From Turritopsis dohrnii (taxonomy: Eukaryota > Cnidaria > Hydrozoa > Anthoathecata > Oceaniidae), in NCBI GenBank assembly GCA_027922465.2, contig BQMF02000474.1, forward strand, positions 248,001 through 312,000: 64,000 nucleotides of DNA, given 5' to 3'. Below are positions 39,234 through 50,412 of the stretch, in pieces; position 1 is the first letter of the stretch, and the number at the start of each line of letters is the position of its first letter. The position numbers and the translations under genes were made by a program. A model generated the notes under the pieces. That model saw only the letters and a program-made list of their open reading frames with translations. It was not told the origin of the DNA and did no database searches.

Positions 39234-40568
39234 TCAAAGCCCACTAGTGAGAACACTTTTCTGAAAAACTTGACTGGGATCTTCAATCTGTTTATGATAG
39301 AACCTCTGGAAGGTGGACTCTCCTGACCAAAAAGCTTGCTTTAAAATATCCTCAACAGAAACACCACCGGATTTAGCTTTAGTTGTTGAAGCCGCTCTAG
39401 TTGAGTGTGGTGTAAATTTTGAAACATCAATACCCGCTTCTCTTATCACTTCCTTTAGCCACCTAGATATTGTTGCTTTGGATATTCCCTCATGTGGATT
39501 TATATGACTAACTAAAAGCTGCGTTTCTTTGACATTCCATGCTTCTCTCCTGCTTATGTAGTCATTTAGCGTGACACACGGACACAGGCTTGCCTCCTCA
39601 ATAAATTTGAAAAACTGAACCGGAGGCTTTTGCTTGCCTGGTCGACAAGTCTTGGTGAGTTGTTTAAAATGAAATATATAAAGATTATAATTTTTAGCAT
39701 AGCAATCTGTATGCAAGAAAGAGAGCTCCGAAGCTCTCCCTGCTGATGTCAATGCCAGTAACATTGCTAGTTTTAAAGTCAGAAGTTTGTTTGAGAGCGC
39801 ACTATTATCTGGTAATCCCCGCAAGTATTTGATTACTGTCTCAACATCCCAAATAAAGACACATTTTGGCTGTGGAGGTCTACTATTGAAGACCCCCGTC
39901 ATTAAAGAAGAAACTCTGGGATGGTTTCCTACAGGTGCACCATCAATAGGCTCATGAAATGCTGAAATGGCTGACCTATGGGATCTTATTGTACTAAATT
40001 GTAGGCCTTGATCAAAAAGATGTGCTAAAAATTCCAAAATATCCTCTATAGGGCATCTAATGGGACAAATCTGTCTTTCAGAACACCAGCTATGCCATTT
40101 TCTCCAACCGAGTTGTAATGAGAGACAGTTCCGGGTCTTCTTGAAGCTGAGATAAGAGTGGCAGCTCTCTCTGATATTTTTCTGCCTCCAACGTTTTCCT
40201 GAAACATTCCATGCCAGTAACTTCATATTGTTGTTCAATATCAATGGGTGTAGATTCCCTGCTGGGTTTAATAAAAGATCTTCCCTCCTTGGTAGAATCA
40301 TTGGATTGTTTACTGACATTTCTAGTACCGTTGGAAACCAGGTCTGTGTCTGCCATGCTGGAGTTATCAGAATCATTTCTACCTGCTCCTCCTGTACCTT
40401 TCTTAGGACCCTTTCTATTAGTGAGAAAGGGGGGAAAGCGTATGCGTAATGATGAGTCCATTTTATCTGAAATGCATTTGTTCCCTTGCTGAATGGATCT
40501 ACTGTCCATGACATGTAACATGGAATCTGGTGAGATGCTCGAGAGGCAAAGAGATCTATGTCTGGCAT
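39234..40568 (-). CDS. DIRS tyrosine recombinase region
   Basis: 444-residue open stretch that continues the RT-RNase H frame after one in-frame TGA (40614-40616). It begins with the DIRS linker (PDIDLFASR, WQTQTWFP). The recombinase has an N-terminal SAM-like part (EDILEFLAHLFDQGL, HRSAISAFHEPIDG), the first catalytic Arg in SAGRASELSFL, then HSTRAASTTKA (His-x-x-Arg) and FWSGESTFQRFYHK with the catalytic Tyr. The linker around 40075-40200 shows family-like sequence in all three frames, which suggests compensating small indels. The enzyme would insert a circular or linear DNA copy without target duplication. Confidence 0.85.
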   Translation of the reverse strand: MPDIDLFASRASHQIPCYMSWTVDPFSKGTNAFQIKWTHHYAYAFPPFSLIERVLRKVQEEQVEMILITPAWQTQTWFPTVLEMSVNNPMILPRREDLLLNPAGNLHPLILNNNMKLLAWNVSGKRWRQKNIRESCHSYLSFKKTRNCLSLQLGWRKWHSWCSERQICPIRCPIEDILEFLAHLFDQGLQFSTIRSHRSAISAFHEPIDGAPVGNHPRVSSLMTGVFNSRPPQPKCVFIWDVETVIKYLRGLPDNSALSNKLLTLKLAMLLALTSAGRASELSFLHTDCYAKNYNLYIFHFKQLTKTCRPGKQKPPVQFFKFIEEASLCPCVTLNDYISRREAWNVKETQLLVSHINPHEGISKATISRWLKEVIREAGIDVSKFTPHSTRAASTTKAKSGGVSVEDILKQAFWSGESTFQRFYHKQIEDPSQVFQKSVLTSGL

Positions 40569-40613
40569 TCCCCATGTGTGACAAACTTGTTGAAAAACTG
40601 CTGGAAGAAGTTT

Positions 40614-42371
40614 TCACTCGCTGGAACCTGACAGGTTGTGTCTCGACTTCCAATCTGCTTCTACATTCAAATGACTGGGGATGTATCCTGCAGTAATCGT
40701 GATCTCTTTTTCCATAGCATACTGCCACATCTCCTTGCTTATTTGAACTAAAGTCTCGTTTTTTGTGCCCCCCATTTTCACCAGATAGGAAAGTGCTGTC
40801 ACATTGTCCATCTCTATATGAACTGACAAGCCTTTCTTTTCCTGGAATGTAAATGTTCTCAGTGCCAAATCCACTGCTTTTAACTCCAAAATATTTATGT
40901 GAAGATCTCTCTCTTGCATCGTCCATGGGCCCCCTATCATTTGACCTTGACAAAAAGCTCCCCATCCCTTTTTGGATGCATCTGTGTTGATCTTGTGAAT
41001 TACTAATGGTACTGGGTTTATCAAAGACTTGCCATTGTACAACTCTAGGTTGTTCAGCCACCATTGTAATTCCTCTCTTGCTAACTGTGTTAATGTTATT
41101 GGGGCATCGTAGGAGTTTTTTGTCAACAAGCCTTTGATTTGTTCCTGCTGTAAGAATCTGTACTGAATCGGTGCTGGGAGGACTGCTACCGCTGAGGAAG
41201 AAAGATTTCCTATCAGTTGTGATAGCTCTCTGACAGTCACTTTGTCCTGTGATAGCATTTTCTGACAACGTGATTTTAAATCCACAACCTTCTGTTCTGG
41301 TAATTTGAGTGTCATTGTTATGGTGTCTATTGTTACCCCAAGAAATTCCAGATAATGAGTGGGTTCTAAAACAGACTTTTTCCTGTTTATCAAAAATCCC
41401 AAATTTTGAAAGAGAAAAATCAATGTATCCCTGGCCATCAGAATCTCTTCCTTTGTTCTGGCCATCAGAAGCATATCGTCCAAAAAGACGATTATTCTGA
41501 TCCTCAGTTTTCTCAATAAAGAAATAGGAATTTTTAAAAGTTTCGTAAAAATAAAAGGGGCTTTTGTAAGTCCAAAGCATAGGCACAGAAACTCGTATAG
41601 TTGGCCCTCCCAAATAAACCGAATGTATTTTTTGGAGTGTTTCCCCAAGGGCACTGAAAAATAAGCATCCTTCAGATCCAACTTGCACATGAAATCCCCT
41701 TGGAACAACATTTCTTTCAGAAGATGTAGACCATCCATCTTGAAATGATGATATGGGATGTTCTGATTCAATTTCTTTAGATTTATAACTGGACGATTCC
41801 CCCCGTCCTTTTTTGCAACTATGAATATATTGCTTATAAACTCGCCCTTCACATGGTCTACTTTTTTGATAGCACCTTTTCTCAACATACTGTAGACTTC
41901 CTGGTTTACTAAGGATTTCTCCTCCTGGTTCATTTGAATTGGCTGGGGTAACCTTATTTGCTCCGGTTGACCATAAAAGGGAATTTCGTACCCCTGGACA
42001 ATATTTAGAATGTTCTGATCGCACGTTAATTTTTCCCAATTCGTCAGGAAATGCTGTGTTCTGCCAGCTAGGGGAAGTTTTGGAATTTCCCTTGGAAATA
42101 ACCTCTTTACGATTGGGTGGACATTTGGGAATTCCCCGATGTCCAGTAATTCCACTGAGTTGAGAAAAGGTGTATCTATGAGTGGTTTTAAACATACCTC
42201 TGTTTCCTCTATGATTTCCTCTGAAATTTCCTCTATAGTTTCCTCTTGAGTAGTTGGCAGCTGCCGTAAACATTCCTCGCCCCCTACCTCTTGGGTGAAG
42301 TAAGGGGCCCTTTGGAAAGGGCCGTCTACGAGTGCTCGAAGCACCAGCCGAATCTTTTTTGAGTGTAGCAA
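40614..42371 (-). CDS. DIRS reverse transcriptase and RNase H
   Basis: 585 residues. Acidic N-terminal stretch (EEISEEIIEETE), then RT motifs RPVINLKKLN, CKLDLKDAYFSVPL (motif A), CFGLTKAPFIFTKLL (motif B), FLDDMLLMA (motif C) and EFLGVTID. RNase H starts with INTDASKKGWG, continues ILELKAVDLAL and MDNVTALSYLV, and ends HLNVEADWKSR. It terminates at a TGA two residues after SGS, exactly where the linker to the recombinase should continue. Confidence 0.9.
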   Translation of the reverse strand: MLHSKKIRLVLRALVDGPFQRAPYFTQEVGGEECLRQLPTTQEETIEEISEEIIEETEVCLKPLIDTPFLNSVELLDIGEFPNVHPIVKRLFPREIPKLPLAGRTQHFLTNWEKLTCDQNILNIVQGYEIPFYGQPEQIRLPQPIQMNQEEKSLVNQEVYSMLRKGAIKKVDHVKGEFISNIFIVAKKDGGNRPVINLKKLNQNIPYHHFKMDGLHLLKEMLFQGDFMCKLDLKDAYFSVPLGKHSKKYIRFIWEGQLYEFLCLCFGLTKAPFIFTKLLKIPISLLRKLRIRIIVFLDDMLLMARTKEEILMARDTLIFLFQNLGFLINRKKSVLEPTHYLEFLGVTIDTITMTLKLPEQKVVDLKSRCQKMLSQDKVTVRELSQLIGNLSSSAVAVLPAPIQYRFLQQEQIKGLLTKNSYDAPITLTQLAREELQWWLNNLELYNGKSLINPVPLVIHKINTDASKKGWGAFCQGQMIGGPWTMQERDLHINILELKAVDLALRTFTFQEKKGLSVHIEMDNVTALSYLVKMGGTKNETLVQISKEMWQYAMEKEITITAGYIPSHLNVEADWKSRHNLSGSSE

Positions 42372-42534
42372 AACGTTCCTTGGTTTTACTCTTTACTGAC
42401 AGAGCCTTTGATATCATCTCCTCATAGTTTTTCCCAAAAAGGTCAGTCTGTTTTGTTTCTGAATTAGTATAATATTCAGCCATATCCTTTAAGAACGTAT
42501 CAACTTTTTTCTTTTCTGATAGAAACGCCATCAT
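42270..42534 (-). CDS. DIRS gag C-terminal, RG-rich part
   Basis: Start of a frame open to 40090. Its first 90 or so residues contain TRRRPFPKGPLLHPRGRGRG and a run of RGNYRGNFRGNHRGNRG, an RNA-binding gag tail. Downstream the same frame overlaps RT-RNase H for nearly 590 codons and shows no DIRS gag or RT features, so I end the supported gene near the RT start. Confidence 0.6.
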
Positions 42535-42584
42535 AACATTAAAACGTCGAGCATGGCTACATGAGTGGAACGCCTGTCCAAGTG

Positions 42585-42926
42585 TTAATATAGTTTGATC
42601 AGATTCGACATGTGTTTGATACTCTCAAGGGATTCATCAGTACTTTCACCACTGTTTATGATGCTTGTTTTTTCTTGTTCCATCATAGACCATAATTGCG
42701 TAAGCGGTCCCATCACATAGGAAATTCTCTGCTGAATGGACCACATCATTTTTTTATGGCTTAATGTTAATCTTTTGTCTTGTTCGACGAGCCTCTCACG
42801 AATATGTGAGTCCAAAACAAGCTCTTTCTGTACGTTTTTTGGAATCGGGCATTGTGACATAATTGCCTCTTCCATAATGTGGTTTGATCGAAATTCGTTC
42901 ATATACTTGCAAACAAGTATATGAAC
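42585..42926 (-). pseudogene. DIRS gag central part
   Basis: Minus-strand frame with KYMNEFRSNHIMEEAIMSQ and helical, charged sequence, ending at a stop at 42585 and followed after a frame change by the RG-rich part. Its upstream end is cut at the BEL junction, where a short hairpin (GTTCATATACTTG...CAAGTATATGAAC) and a 49-bp inverted repeat begin. Confidence 0.55.
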
Positions 42927-43053
42927 CAGTGGTTGCAAGTGACTTGTAATCAACCCTTGCTTGACTCCTTACTTCCATCAAGTAGAGTTGAGCTCAATCA
43001 ATGAAAGTAAGGAGTCAAGCAAGGGTTGATTACAAGTCACTTGCAACCACTGG
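42927..43053. repeat. 49-bp inverted repeat at the broken BEL 5' junction
   Basis: CCAGTGGTTGCAAGTGACTT... (42927-42975) is the exact complement of 43005-43053, with a 29-bp spacer. The right arm encodes the start of the BEL frame (RSQARVDYKSLATTG). The left arm is an inverted copy of BEL leader sequence, found where the 5' LTR should be. Confidence 0.85.
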
Positions 43054-44368
43054 TGATCGTGTACAGATGGATCCCAAAACACCAAGCATTACTGAAGATA
43101 AACCCAGTGATGAATCATCAATCAATGCCCTCGTCGTCATGGAGGCGACACTTCAGGATGAGATCTGTGATGTCATGGAAGACAACACCCCTGAAGACAT
43201 ATGTCAATCTGTGGAGCTAATGAAGTCAGCCATCGAAAAGATCGAGAATTTGCGGACGCAGTACCGAGTCAAACACCGTGAGTTGAGATTGGTTTTTGAT
43301 AGTGAGCAGTATGAAACCAAATTTTATAAGCAGTTTCAATCGACTATCGAGAGTATCAGTATGTTCATCAAGACTCTCAAACGCTACATTCAAGAATGTC
43401 ATCAGATTGATAAAAGCTCTGTGAGGATAGTCAATCAACAGAAATCAACTTTCATGTTTGTAGAGATCAGAAGATCCATGACGCACCTTCGCTCCATGTC
43501 TGCATGGAATATCAAGCAGCTTAGCAATGCAGACCTCAAGCAACGACAAAGCCAACTTTCAGACCAATCCAAGGAGTTAAAGTCGATATCCTCCAGCATC
43601 CAAGAACTTATCAGTTTGCAACCTAATGCTGAACAATTCGATAGCCTGAAATCTGAGTATGATATTCTGGTTACCCTAAGGCGAGAGTACGAGAAAGACC
43701 TGATCGAGGAGATAAAGTCAAGGGACATCAATAAACTGGAAATTTTTAACAAAAGTACATTGAACATTCAATTGCCAAAGTTTTCTGGGTTTGATTCAGC
43801 AGTCGATATTTACACGTTCAAGTCGGAGTTTGAAAAGTTATATTCGGACACCGTTCCAGCAAAGTTTCAGCCGGACCTACTCAAGAACAATCACCTCGAC
43901 AAGTATGCTCTTTCACTGGTGAAGAGTATCAACAGCATGGAAGAAATTTGGAAACGCTTGAAGACTGCTTTCGGTGACCGTCAAATGCTGCTCTCAAACA
44001 AACTTTCCGAACTAAACTCAATTGAGATCAAGTCTAAAGATTCGGCCAAAGTTGTTGAATTGTTAGCCAAGGTCATTAACATAATGAATGACCTCATGCT
44101 TCTTGCTGCTACGCACAATTTCGAAAATGAACTTTATTACGGTGATGCTTTCACTCGGGTGTACAATCTAATGGGTGAGGCAAGAATGATGCGGTGGCTT
44201 TCAGTCAGTTGTGAAAGTGCGAAGGAAGGCAAAGAAAAGTGGAAGCAGCTGGTTGAGTTCTTGGAGAAAGAGCTCAAAATTCACCAACAGCGCATTCTCA
44301 TTAAAACCAATTCACCGAGACAGACAAGTGGGAAGAGCCAGTCAGCATTCCAAGCACAGAGTAACTAG
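43001..44368 (+). pseudogene. BEL/Pao gag
   Basis: 455 residues; the natural start may be the ATG at 43070 (MDPKTPS), because upstream codons lie in the inverted repeat. It is helical and charged with a central LPKFSGFDSAVDIYTFKSEF, the DUF1759 gag signature of Pao elements. It ends at a TAG (44366-44368) with the frame continuing beyond it into the zinc-knuckle part CYICGANDH. Confidence 0.85.
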
Positions 44369-47300
44369 CCATCAAACAACAATTCAAATCCGCACACTAG
44401 AGTTCCGCAATCAACCATCTGCTACATATGCGGAGCAAATGACCACATTCAGACAAACGGACCGAGAGGTACTAAACTCACACAGTACTTTGCTTGCAAA
44501 ATGTTCGTTGAGATGACGCCTCATCAAAGATACCAACATCTCAAACAAAAGAATCTTTGCACTCAATGTTTGTTTCCGGGTGCAAAACAAGATCAAGGAA
44601 AACATCAAGACGGTCTATGCCAGTACGATTTTGTTTGCCAGCATCCCAAACACAGCTCAAGCCTAACAAAGAAGCATGTTTTAGTATGTGACGAACACAA
44701 GCATGACCAGATCAACCGCGACATACTGGAACACTACAAGGCTCGATGCATCATCAAACAACCAGTTCAGCCGTATTCAAAGGAAATCAAAATCTTCCAT
44801 GCGTTGGTTGATAGTCGTCAGTCAGCCAACCATGTCAATCAGTCCTCAGAGCATCAAGCTGTTTTCATGCTACAGACTATCAACATCAACAGTCAGTCGT
44901 TCAACCTGTTCTACGATTCAGGTTGCAGCGACTTCATCTGCAGAAGCCAGGCAATTCAAAAGCTTGGTGATCGTTCATTCCAGAAGTTCTCTGGCACCAT
45001 CAAGATGGGTGGTGTTGGAGGAATTGTCAGTCGATCAGAGTACGGAATCTACAGCGTGTCGCTCCCGCTCAGAAATGGAAATGATGCAACCATGACTGGT
45101 GCCTGTCTGGAGAAGATCACAGACACTTTTCCGCTCTATCCACTCAATGGAAAAGTCTATCAAGATCTTCAGGAAGCATACGTCAGTCAACAAAATGATC
45201 CACGTTATCTGCCATCCGTCCCTGCATTTGTCGGTGGGGACACAGACTTCATGATTGGGATAAAGTACTACAGATATTTTCCACGAGTCATCTTCCAATT
45301 ACCATCTGGCCTTACGATTTATGAATCGCAGTTCTTCAATACAGATGGATCATGTGGTGTCATTGGCGGACCGCATGAAGTTTTTAATCACATCAGCAAT
45401 CAAGTATCACCGATCAACTTCATCACAAGTCAACATAAGCTGTTTCAACTTGGTTACCATGTCAACCCTGATCTTCGTCTTCTCGGTTTTGGTGATCAAC
45501 AAACTGATTTTCATGTGTCACAAGATTCAATCATTGAAGAGTCACCTGATCAGCAACTCAGCACTTTTTTTGAAGGAGAACGTGCTGGAAGTGAAATTCT
45601 CCACAGATGCATCAATTGCCGATCGTGCTCATCTTGCAAAAATCAATCAAACGAGATCATAAGCATCCAAGAAGAGATAGAACAAGATCTCATCAACCAA
45701 TCAGTTACCGTTGACATCAAAAACAACATGACAATTGCAACACTTCCGCTCTTAAATGATCCTGTCAACTGGCTCGCTCCAAACCGCAATGTCGCTCTAA
45801 AAGTTTATGCCCAGCAAGTGCGTAAACTTGAAAGGAATCCAAAAGATAAGGAAGACATCATCAACTCCGAAAAGAAGTTACAATCCTTGGGCTACGTCGA
45901 ATTCACAAAGAATCTTCCGAAAGATATTCAAGCATCACTGAGGGACGATCCTATCAAGAACTTCATTCCTTGGAGAGCAGTATGGAAGGAGAATTCAGTA
46001 TCTACTCCTTGCAGGATTGTCTTCGACGCGTCCATGCCCACAGCCTCTGGTCACTCACTCAACGATGTGTTGGCAAAGGGACGTAACAACATGAACAAGT
46101 TGGTTGAAATTTTCATTCGATGGAGGAGTCATCAAGTTTGTTTTCATACTGATGTACAGAAAATGTATAATACTGTTCAGCTGGACCCATCCCATTGGTG
46201 TCTTCAGAGATATCTATGGAGTGATTCATTGGATCCGAATGCACCACCTGAGGAGAAAATCATAATGACGTTGATTTACGGAGTAAAATCTAGCGGGAAT
46301 CAGGCGGAACGTGGTCTGCGTCAAACTGCCTATCTCTTAAAAGACGAGTACCCTGACACATACATAATTATCACCAAAGATATCTACGTTGATGATTGCA
46401 TGTCAGGCTCAAACTCAAAGGAAGCCGCCATGTTAATTGCAGATCAGCTTGAAGTCGTTGTCAACCAAGGTGGTTTCACACTGAAGGGTTTCACTTTCTC
46501 AGGTCAACCTCCACCACCATCCCTATCTGCAGATGGTGAGACCATTTCTGTTGCTGGCCTCAAATGGTATCCTGAAGAGGACAAACTTTCACTTGACGTA
46601 CAAGAACTCAACTTCACCAAGAAGCACCGTGGTCGAAAGTCAAAAGAAGACAAATCAATACCAATCAACCTAACACGCCGTCAATGCGTTTCGAAGGTAG
46701 CCGAAATCTTCGATATTGCTGGACTCATCACGCCTATCGTAGCCACAATGAAGATGGACCTTCACCAGCTTGTGACAAGGAAACTCAATTGGGACGATGT
46801 TCTCCCCGATGAACTCAAGAAGTTATGGACGTCACATTTCGAGATGATGCAAGATATCAATTCAATCAAATTCAACCGTGCTGTCGTCCCATCAAATGCT
46901 GAAAGTCTCAAAATCGGAACACTTGACTTTGCTGATGCCAGCAGAAATCTTGCATGTGCTTCGATATATGCTCGCTTCAAGTTACGAAATTCTGGCTACT
47001 CGTGCCAACTGGTCTTTGCCAGATCGCGTCTTGTTCCTGATGAACTCAGTCAACCGAGAGCTGAGTTATTTGCTGCTTTACTCAACACACATACTGGAGA
47101 AGTTGTGAAGCAAGCATTTGGCTCCAACCACTCATATTCAATGAAATTCACTGATTCACAGATAGCCCTCCATTGGATATGCAAGACCAATCTTCCTCTC
47201 AAGCAATGGGTTCGGAATCGAGTATTGGAAATACACCGGTTTACTTCTATCTCGCAATGGTTCTACATTAAGTCCCAAGACATGATTGCGGATATTGGAA

Positions 47301-49120
47301 CTCGCAGATGTTCATCCCTCCAAGATGTTGATCAAAATTCGATTTGGGTTAATGGGTATGATTGGATGTCTGGGAGTAAAGATCAATTTCCAACACTCAC
47401 AACTGAAGAGATATCACTTAATGCGCAGGATGTTCAGCAGCTCAATAAAGAGCTGAAGGAAGAAGTTATCGATGACTCCAAGTGTCACATCTCCTCAACA
47501 GTTGTTCCAGAAGGAGTCTCCGAAAGGTATAAATACTCTGAATACATTATTGATCCAAATTTCAAAGGTTTTGACAGTGTCGTTAGGATATTGTCTCATG
47601 TCATCAATTTCATCCGACATTGTCAAGAAGCAATCAGAATCAAACATGGTTACAAAATTCCTGAATCTTGTGTCAACGCTCTCACTGAAGCAGAGATGTA
47701 TTTTTTCCGAAAGGCGACAAATGAAGTCAAAGCGTTTGTCAAACCCTCAAAGATTGAACATATATCTCAAGAACAAAATGGCATCCTTTACTACACCGGG
47801 CGAATTCTTCCTACTGACGACATTACAATTCTTGGGAGAACAACTCAAGCCATGAAGGATCTCGTATCAACCTCATTTTATGTTCCAATCATCGACAAAT
47901 TATCACCGATTGCGTATAGTATCGTGATGGATGTACATTGGAACCACCCAACCGCCAGACATTGTGGAATAGAGACAACTTGGCGTTTCGTTCTGCAAAA
48001 AGCCTTCATCGTTGAAGGAAGGTCTCTTGTCAAGTCTGTTCGAAAGAAGTGTCAACGGTGCAGATACATAATGAAGAAGACGCTTGCGGTTTCCATGGGA
48101 CCGCTCTCAGCAGACAACTTGGTCATCGCTCCTTCATTTTATGTCACACAAGCAGATTTGGCCGGTCCTTTCTTATCATTCTCTCAGCACCACAAAAGAA
48201 CAACGATCAAGGTTTGGCTTGCTATCTTTTGCTGTTCAACAACAACCGGGATCAAGATCAAAGTCATGGACGACTATGGTACCTCTGCCTTCTTACAAGC
48301 CTTCACAAGATTTTGCTGCGAAGTTGGCTATCCTTTCAAACTTGTGATCGATGAAGGAAGTCAAATTGTCAAGGGATGCTCATCAATCCAAGTCGACTTC
48401 ACCGATCTGAAGAACAAGTTGCATCAAAGCGCTAAAGTTGGTCTAAAGATTTGCCCTGTCGGTGGGCATAATGTCAATGGTCGTGTGGAAAGGAAGATCA
48501 GAGAGATTCGTCGATCTCTTGAAACGTCAATCCAACACAAGAAGTTATCCCTCCTTCAATGGGAAACAATTTCATCAATTGTTTCCAACTCAATCAACAA
48601 CCTTCCGATCGCTGTTCGTGGTATCAAAGGTGACTTTGAGATGACTGATCTTCTTACACCGAACCGCCTAATGTTAGGAAGAAACAACGAAAGATCACCT
48701 ACTGGAAACTTTCAAGTCACCAATGATTTTGACAAGATGCTTCATTCAAACAAAGAAATCTTCAATGCGTGGTTTGAATGCTGGTTAACATCGCATGTAC
48801 CGAATCTCATGCATCAATCGAAATGGCATGATTCAGACGAAAACCTCGAGCCTGGTGACATAGTCTTGTTTCTGAAACAAGATTCGAGTTTGTGTTCCAC
48901 CTATTAATATGGAATGGTCAAGAGCGTACTGCCCGGTCGAGATGCGAAAGTTCGAAAAGTCGTGGTCACTTATCGAAATGCAAGTGAGGGTACAAATCGT
49001 GAAACAACGCGTTCAGCAAGGTCACTGGTGATGATCAGTCATGTGGATGAAATTGACATTTCTAAAGAACTCTATGATAGAAAGTTTCAATCTCTTTGTG
49101 GGGGAGTGTCACAGCATTAG
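44369..49120 (+). pseudogene. BEL/Pao pol: protease, RT, RNase H, integrase
   Basis: Same frame as gag, open to a TAA at 48905-48907 and then again to 49120. In order: Cys/His knuckles (CYICG...CTQCLFPG); protease with LFYDSGCSDFI (about 44910); RT with RIVFDAS, VQKMYNTVQL and IYVDDCMSG (about 46385); RNase H region with LDFADASR and MKFTDSQIALHW. The integrase has an H2C2 finger (HPTARHCGIETTWR...CQRCR) and a DDE core: TQADLAGPF, VIDEGSQ, NGRVERKIREIR. A C-terminal DUF5641 segment (GDIVLFL) is cut by the TAA and resumes with YGMVKSVLPGRDAKVR. Except for the two stops the coding capacity looks complete. Confidence 0.9.
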
Positions 49121-49496
49121 CTATGGTTTTTCAAATTTTAGATAAATTAGGATTCTTCACATTTTTTACATAAATTATAAATATTTCAATAATTAAAAAT
49201 TTCTCTGTATTTTGTTCTGTATTCTGTCACATATTAATTTATTAATTTATTTACATTTCACATAATCAAAAAATATATAAAAACATTCTGTAATTTATTT
49301 AGGTCATTGTATATATTATCCACTTTGCTTTTTTCTGGTCTTTAAATTATCACTTAGCCTCATAGCCCTTCTAAGTGCAGTCCACTTTCAGTTTCTCTCA
49401 GTTCAAAAAAGACTTTGAAGGGTCAACACCTCAACTGAACTCATCATTCATCACTCATCATTCATCACTCATCATTACACTTCAATTTTCTACACA
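49107..49496 (+). repeat. BEL/Pao 3' LTR
   Basis: Starts TGTCACAGCATTAG after a purine tract and contains a TATATAAAA box-like stretch near 49271. It ends with TCATTCATCACTCATCA repeats and TTTTCTACACA. The end is judged from the CA and the resumption of DIRS-like sequence. Confidence 0.65.
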
Positions 49497-49548
49497 GGCT
49501 AGCTGGTAAGTTTTGTTTTGTTTGTTTGGCCAATTCCTCCTGTAAGAA

Positions 49549-49743
49549 TCAACTATTTGGCGATTCCTCTACAAGTTCAAATCTTGCCTTTTTACAGGGC
49601 GGCTGAACGTCAACGTCATTATCATCAGCAGTTTCCTCAACTTGTGGGTTTTCATTCCTCTGTTCCTCGGCAGAATGTATTTCGTTTAACTCAGCATTTT
49701 CAGACATAGCAGGTAATAACCTACGAGAAATTCGATGGAACAT
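49549..49743 (-). pseudogene. DIRS gag N-terminal fragment
   Basis: 64 residues starting MFHRISRRLLPAMSENAELN with an acidic stretch and CKKARFELVEE. It lies between the DIRS left terminal repeat and the BEL 3' LTR, in the expected place and orientation for the start of gag. It is cut off by the BEL insertion, so the rest of gag resumes near 42926. Confidence 0.55.
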
Positions 49744-49799
49744 ATTTTATTTATTTTATTATTATTATGTATACATGAGCAGTGATTCACTTTATCAAT

Positions 49800-50015
49800 A
49801 TATCCTCCACAAACACAGGGAGTTTAAAAAAAATAAGTCTCCTCAAACACAGGGAGCTTGCGTTTAAATCTCCTCAAACACAGGGAGCTTGTTTTATATA
49901 TGTAGCTTATTTCTTGTCTCCTCAAACCAAGGGAGCTCGCTCATTAAATCTCCTCAAATAAAGGGAGCTTGTCTATTCATTTAACACTATGTCTCCTCAA
50001 ACGAAGGGAGCTCGT
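49800..50015. repeat. Six short repeats in the DIRS leader
   Basis: TCTCCTCAAACACAGGGAGCTTG or a variant (CAAACCAAGGGAGCTCG, CAAATAAAGGGAGCTTG, CAAACGAAGGGAGCTCG, CACAAACACAGGGAGTTT) recurs six times with irregular spacers. It lies between the left terminal repeat and gag, where DIRS transcription starts. Confidence 0.75.
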
Positions 50016-50326
50016 TTATCCACCAATAAGTGGAAAATTCACTGCAGATATCAAATATTTCAGTTTATTTTGTTCCTTCGAATACAAAATTTTCCGCCAT
50101 TATGGCAAAAACGTGTTGTGTATACAAACTTTTATCACGAATATATGAAAGTTAAACACTTGAGTGTGATAAATAAGTTGTTATTAATAGAATACTACTT
50201 AGTAATCAATTACCAAGTCATTGGTTTATCAATTACCAAGATAAATCAGGATTTAAAAAAAAATATTCAAAATACCTTTCTCTAGTTTTGCGTCCTGTTC
50301 GTTTCCGCGAGATGAGAAGAAGAGGG

Positions 50327-50412
50327 GGTGGTTGAAGCCGTGACCTCTAGATTTATTATTGCGAGATGGGGGGTCTCCAGTATTAGCTCGGTGTAGATTT
50401 CATGAAATGAAA
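50327..50412. repeat. DIRS inverted terminal repeat, gag side
   Basis: Inverted match of 39143-39228 with one mismatch (GAAGCCGTGACC versus GAGGCCGTGACC). Confidence 0.85.

Larger units (their letters stand above)
43005..49496 (+). mobile_element. BEL/Pao LTR retrotransposon lacking its 5' LTR
   Basis: Gag and pol lie in one frame from 43001 to 49120 apart from two stops. A purine-rich tract (GTGGGGGAG) precedes the 3' LTR that starts TGTCACAG at 49107 and ends near TACACA at 49496. No copy of that LTR exists on the left side, so the element is 5'-damaged. It is inserted in the DIRS gag region. Confidence 0.85.
39143..50412 (-). mobile_element. DIRS-type tyrosine-recombinase retrotransposon, split by a BEL/Pao insertion
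   Basis: 86-bp inverted terminal repeats at 39143-39228 and 50327-50412 differ at one position by eye. On the minus strand the order is: left repeat, leader with short tandem repeats (49800-50015), gag start (49743), gag end, RT-RNase H, tyrosine recombinase, right repeat. After subtraction of the BEL element the length is about 4.7 kb, normal for DIRS. Inverted repeats plus a tyrosine recombinase in place of a DDE integrase define the order. Confidence 0.88.

Noticed and set aside
40090..42270. 814-residue protein as a separate gene
   Set aside because: Beyond the RG-rich gag end it overlaps the clearly conserved RT-RNase H in another frame and shows no domain of its own. Kept only as a finding.
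49800..50015. CRISPR-like array
   Set aside because: Eukaryotic context, degenerate repeats, irregular AT-rich spacers and location in a DIRS leader.
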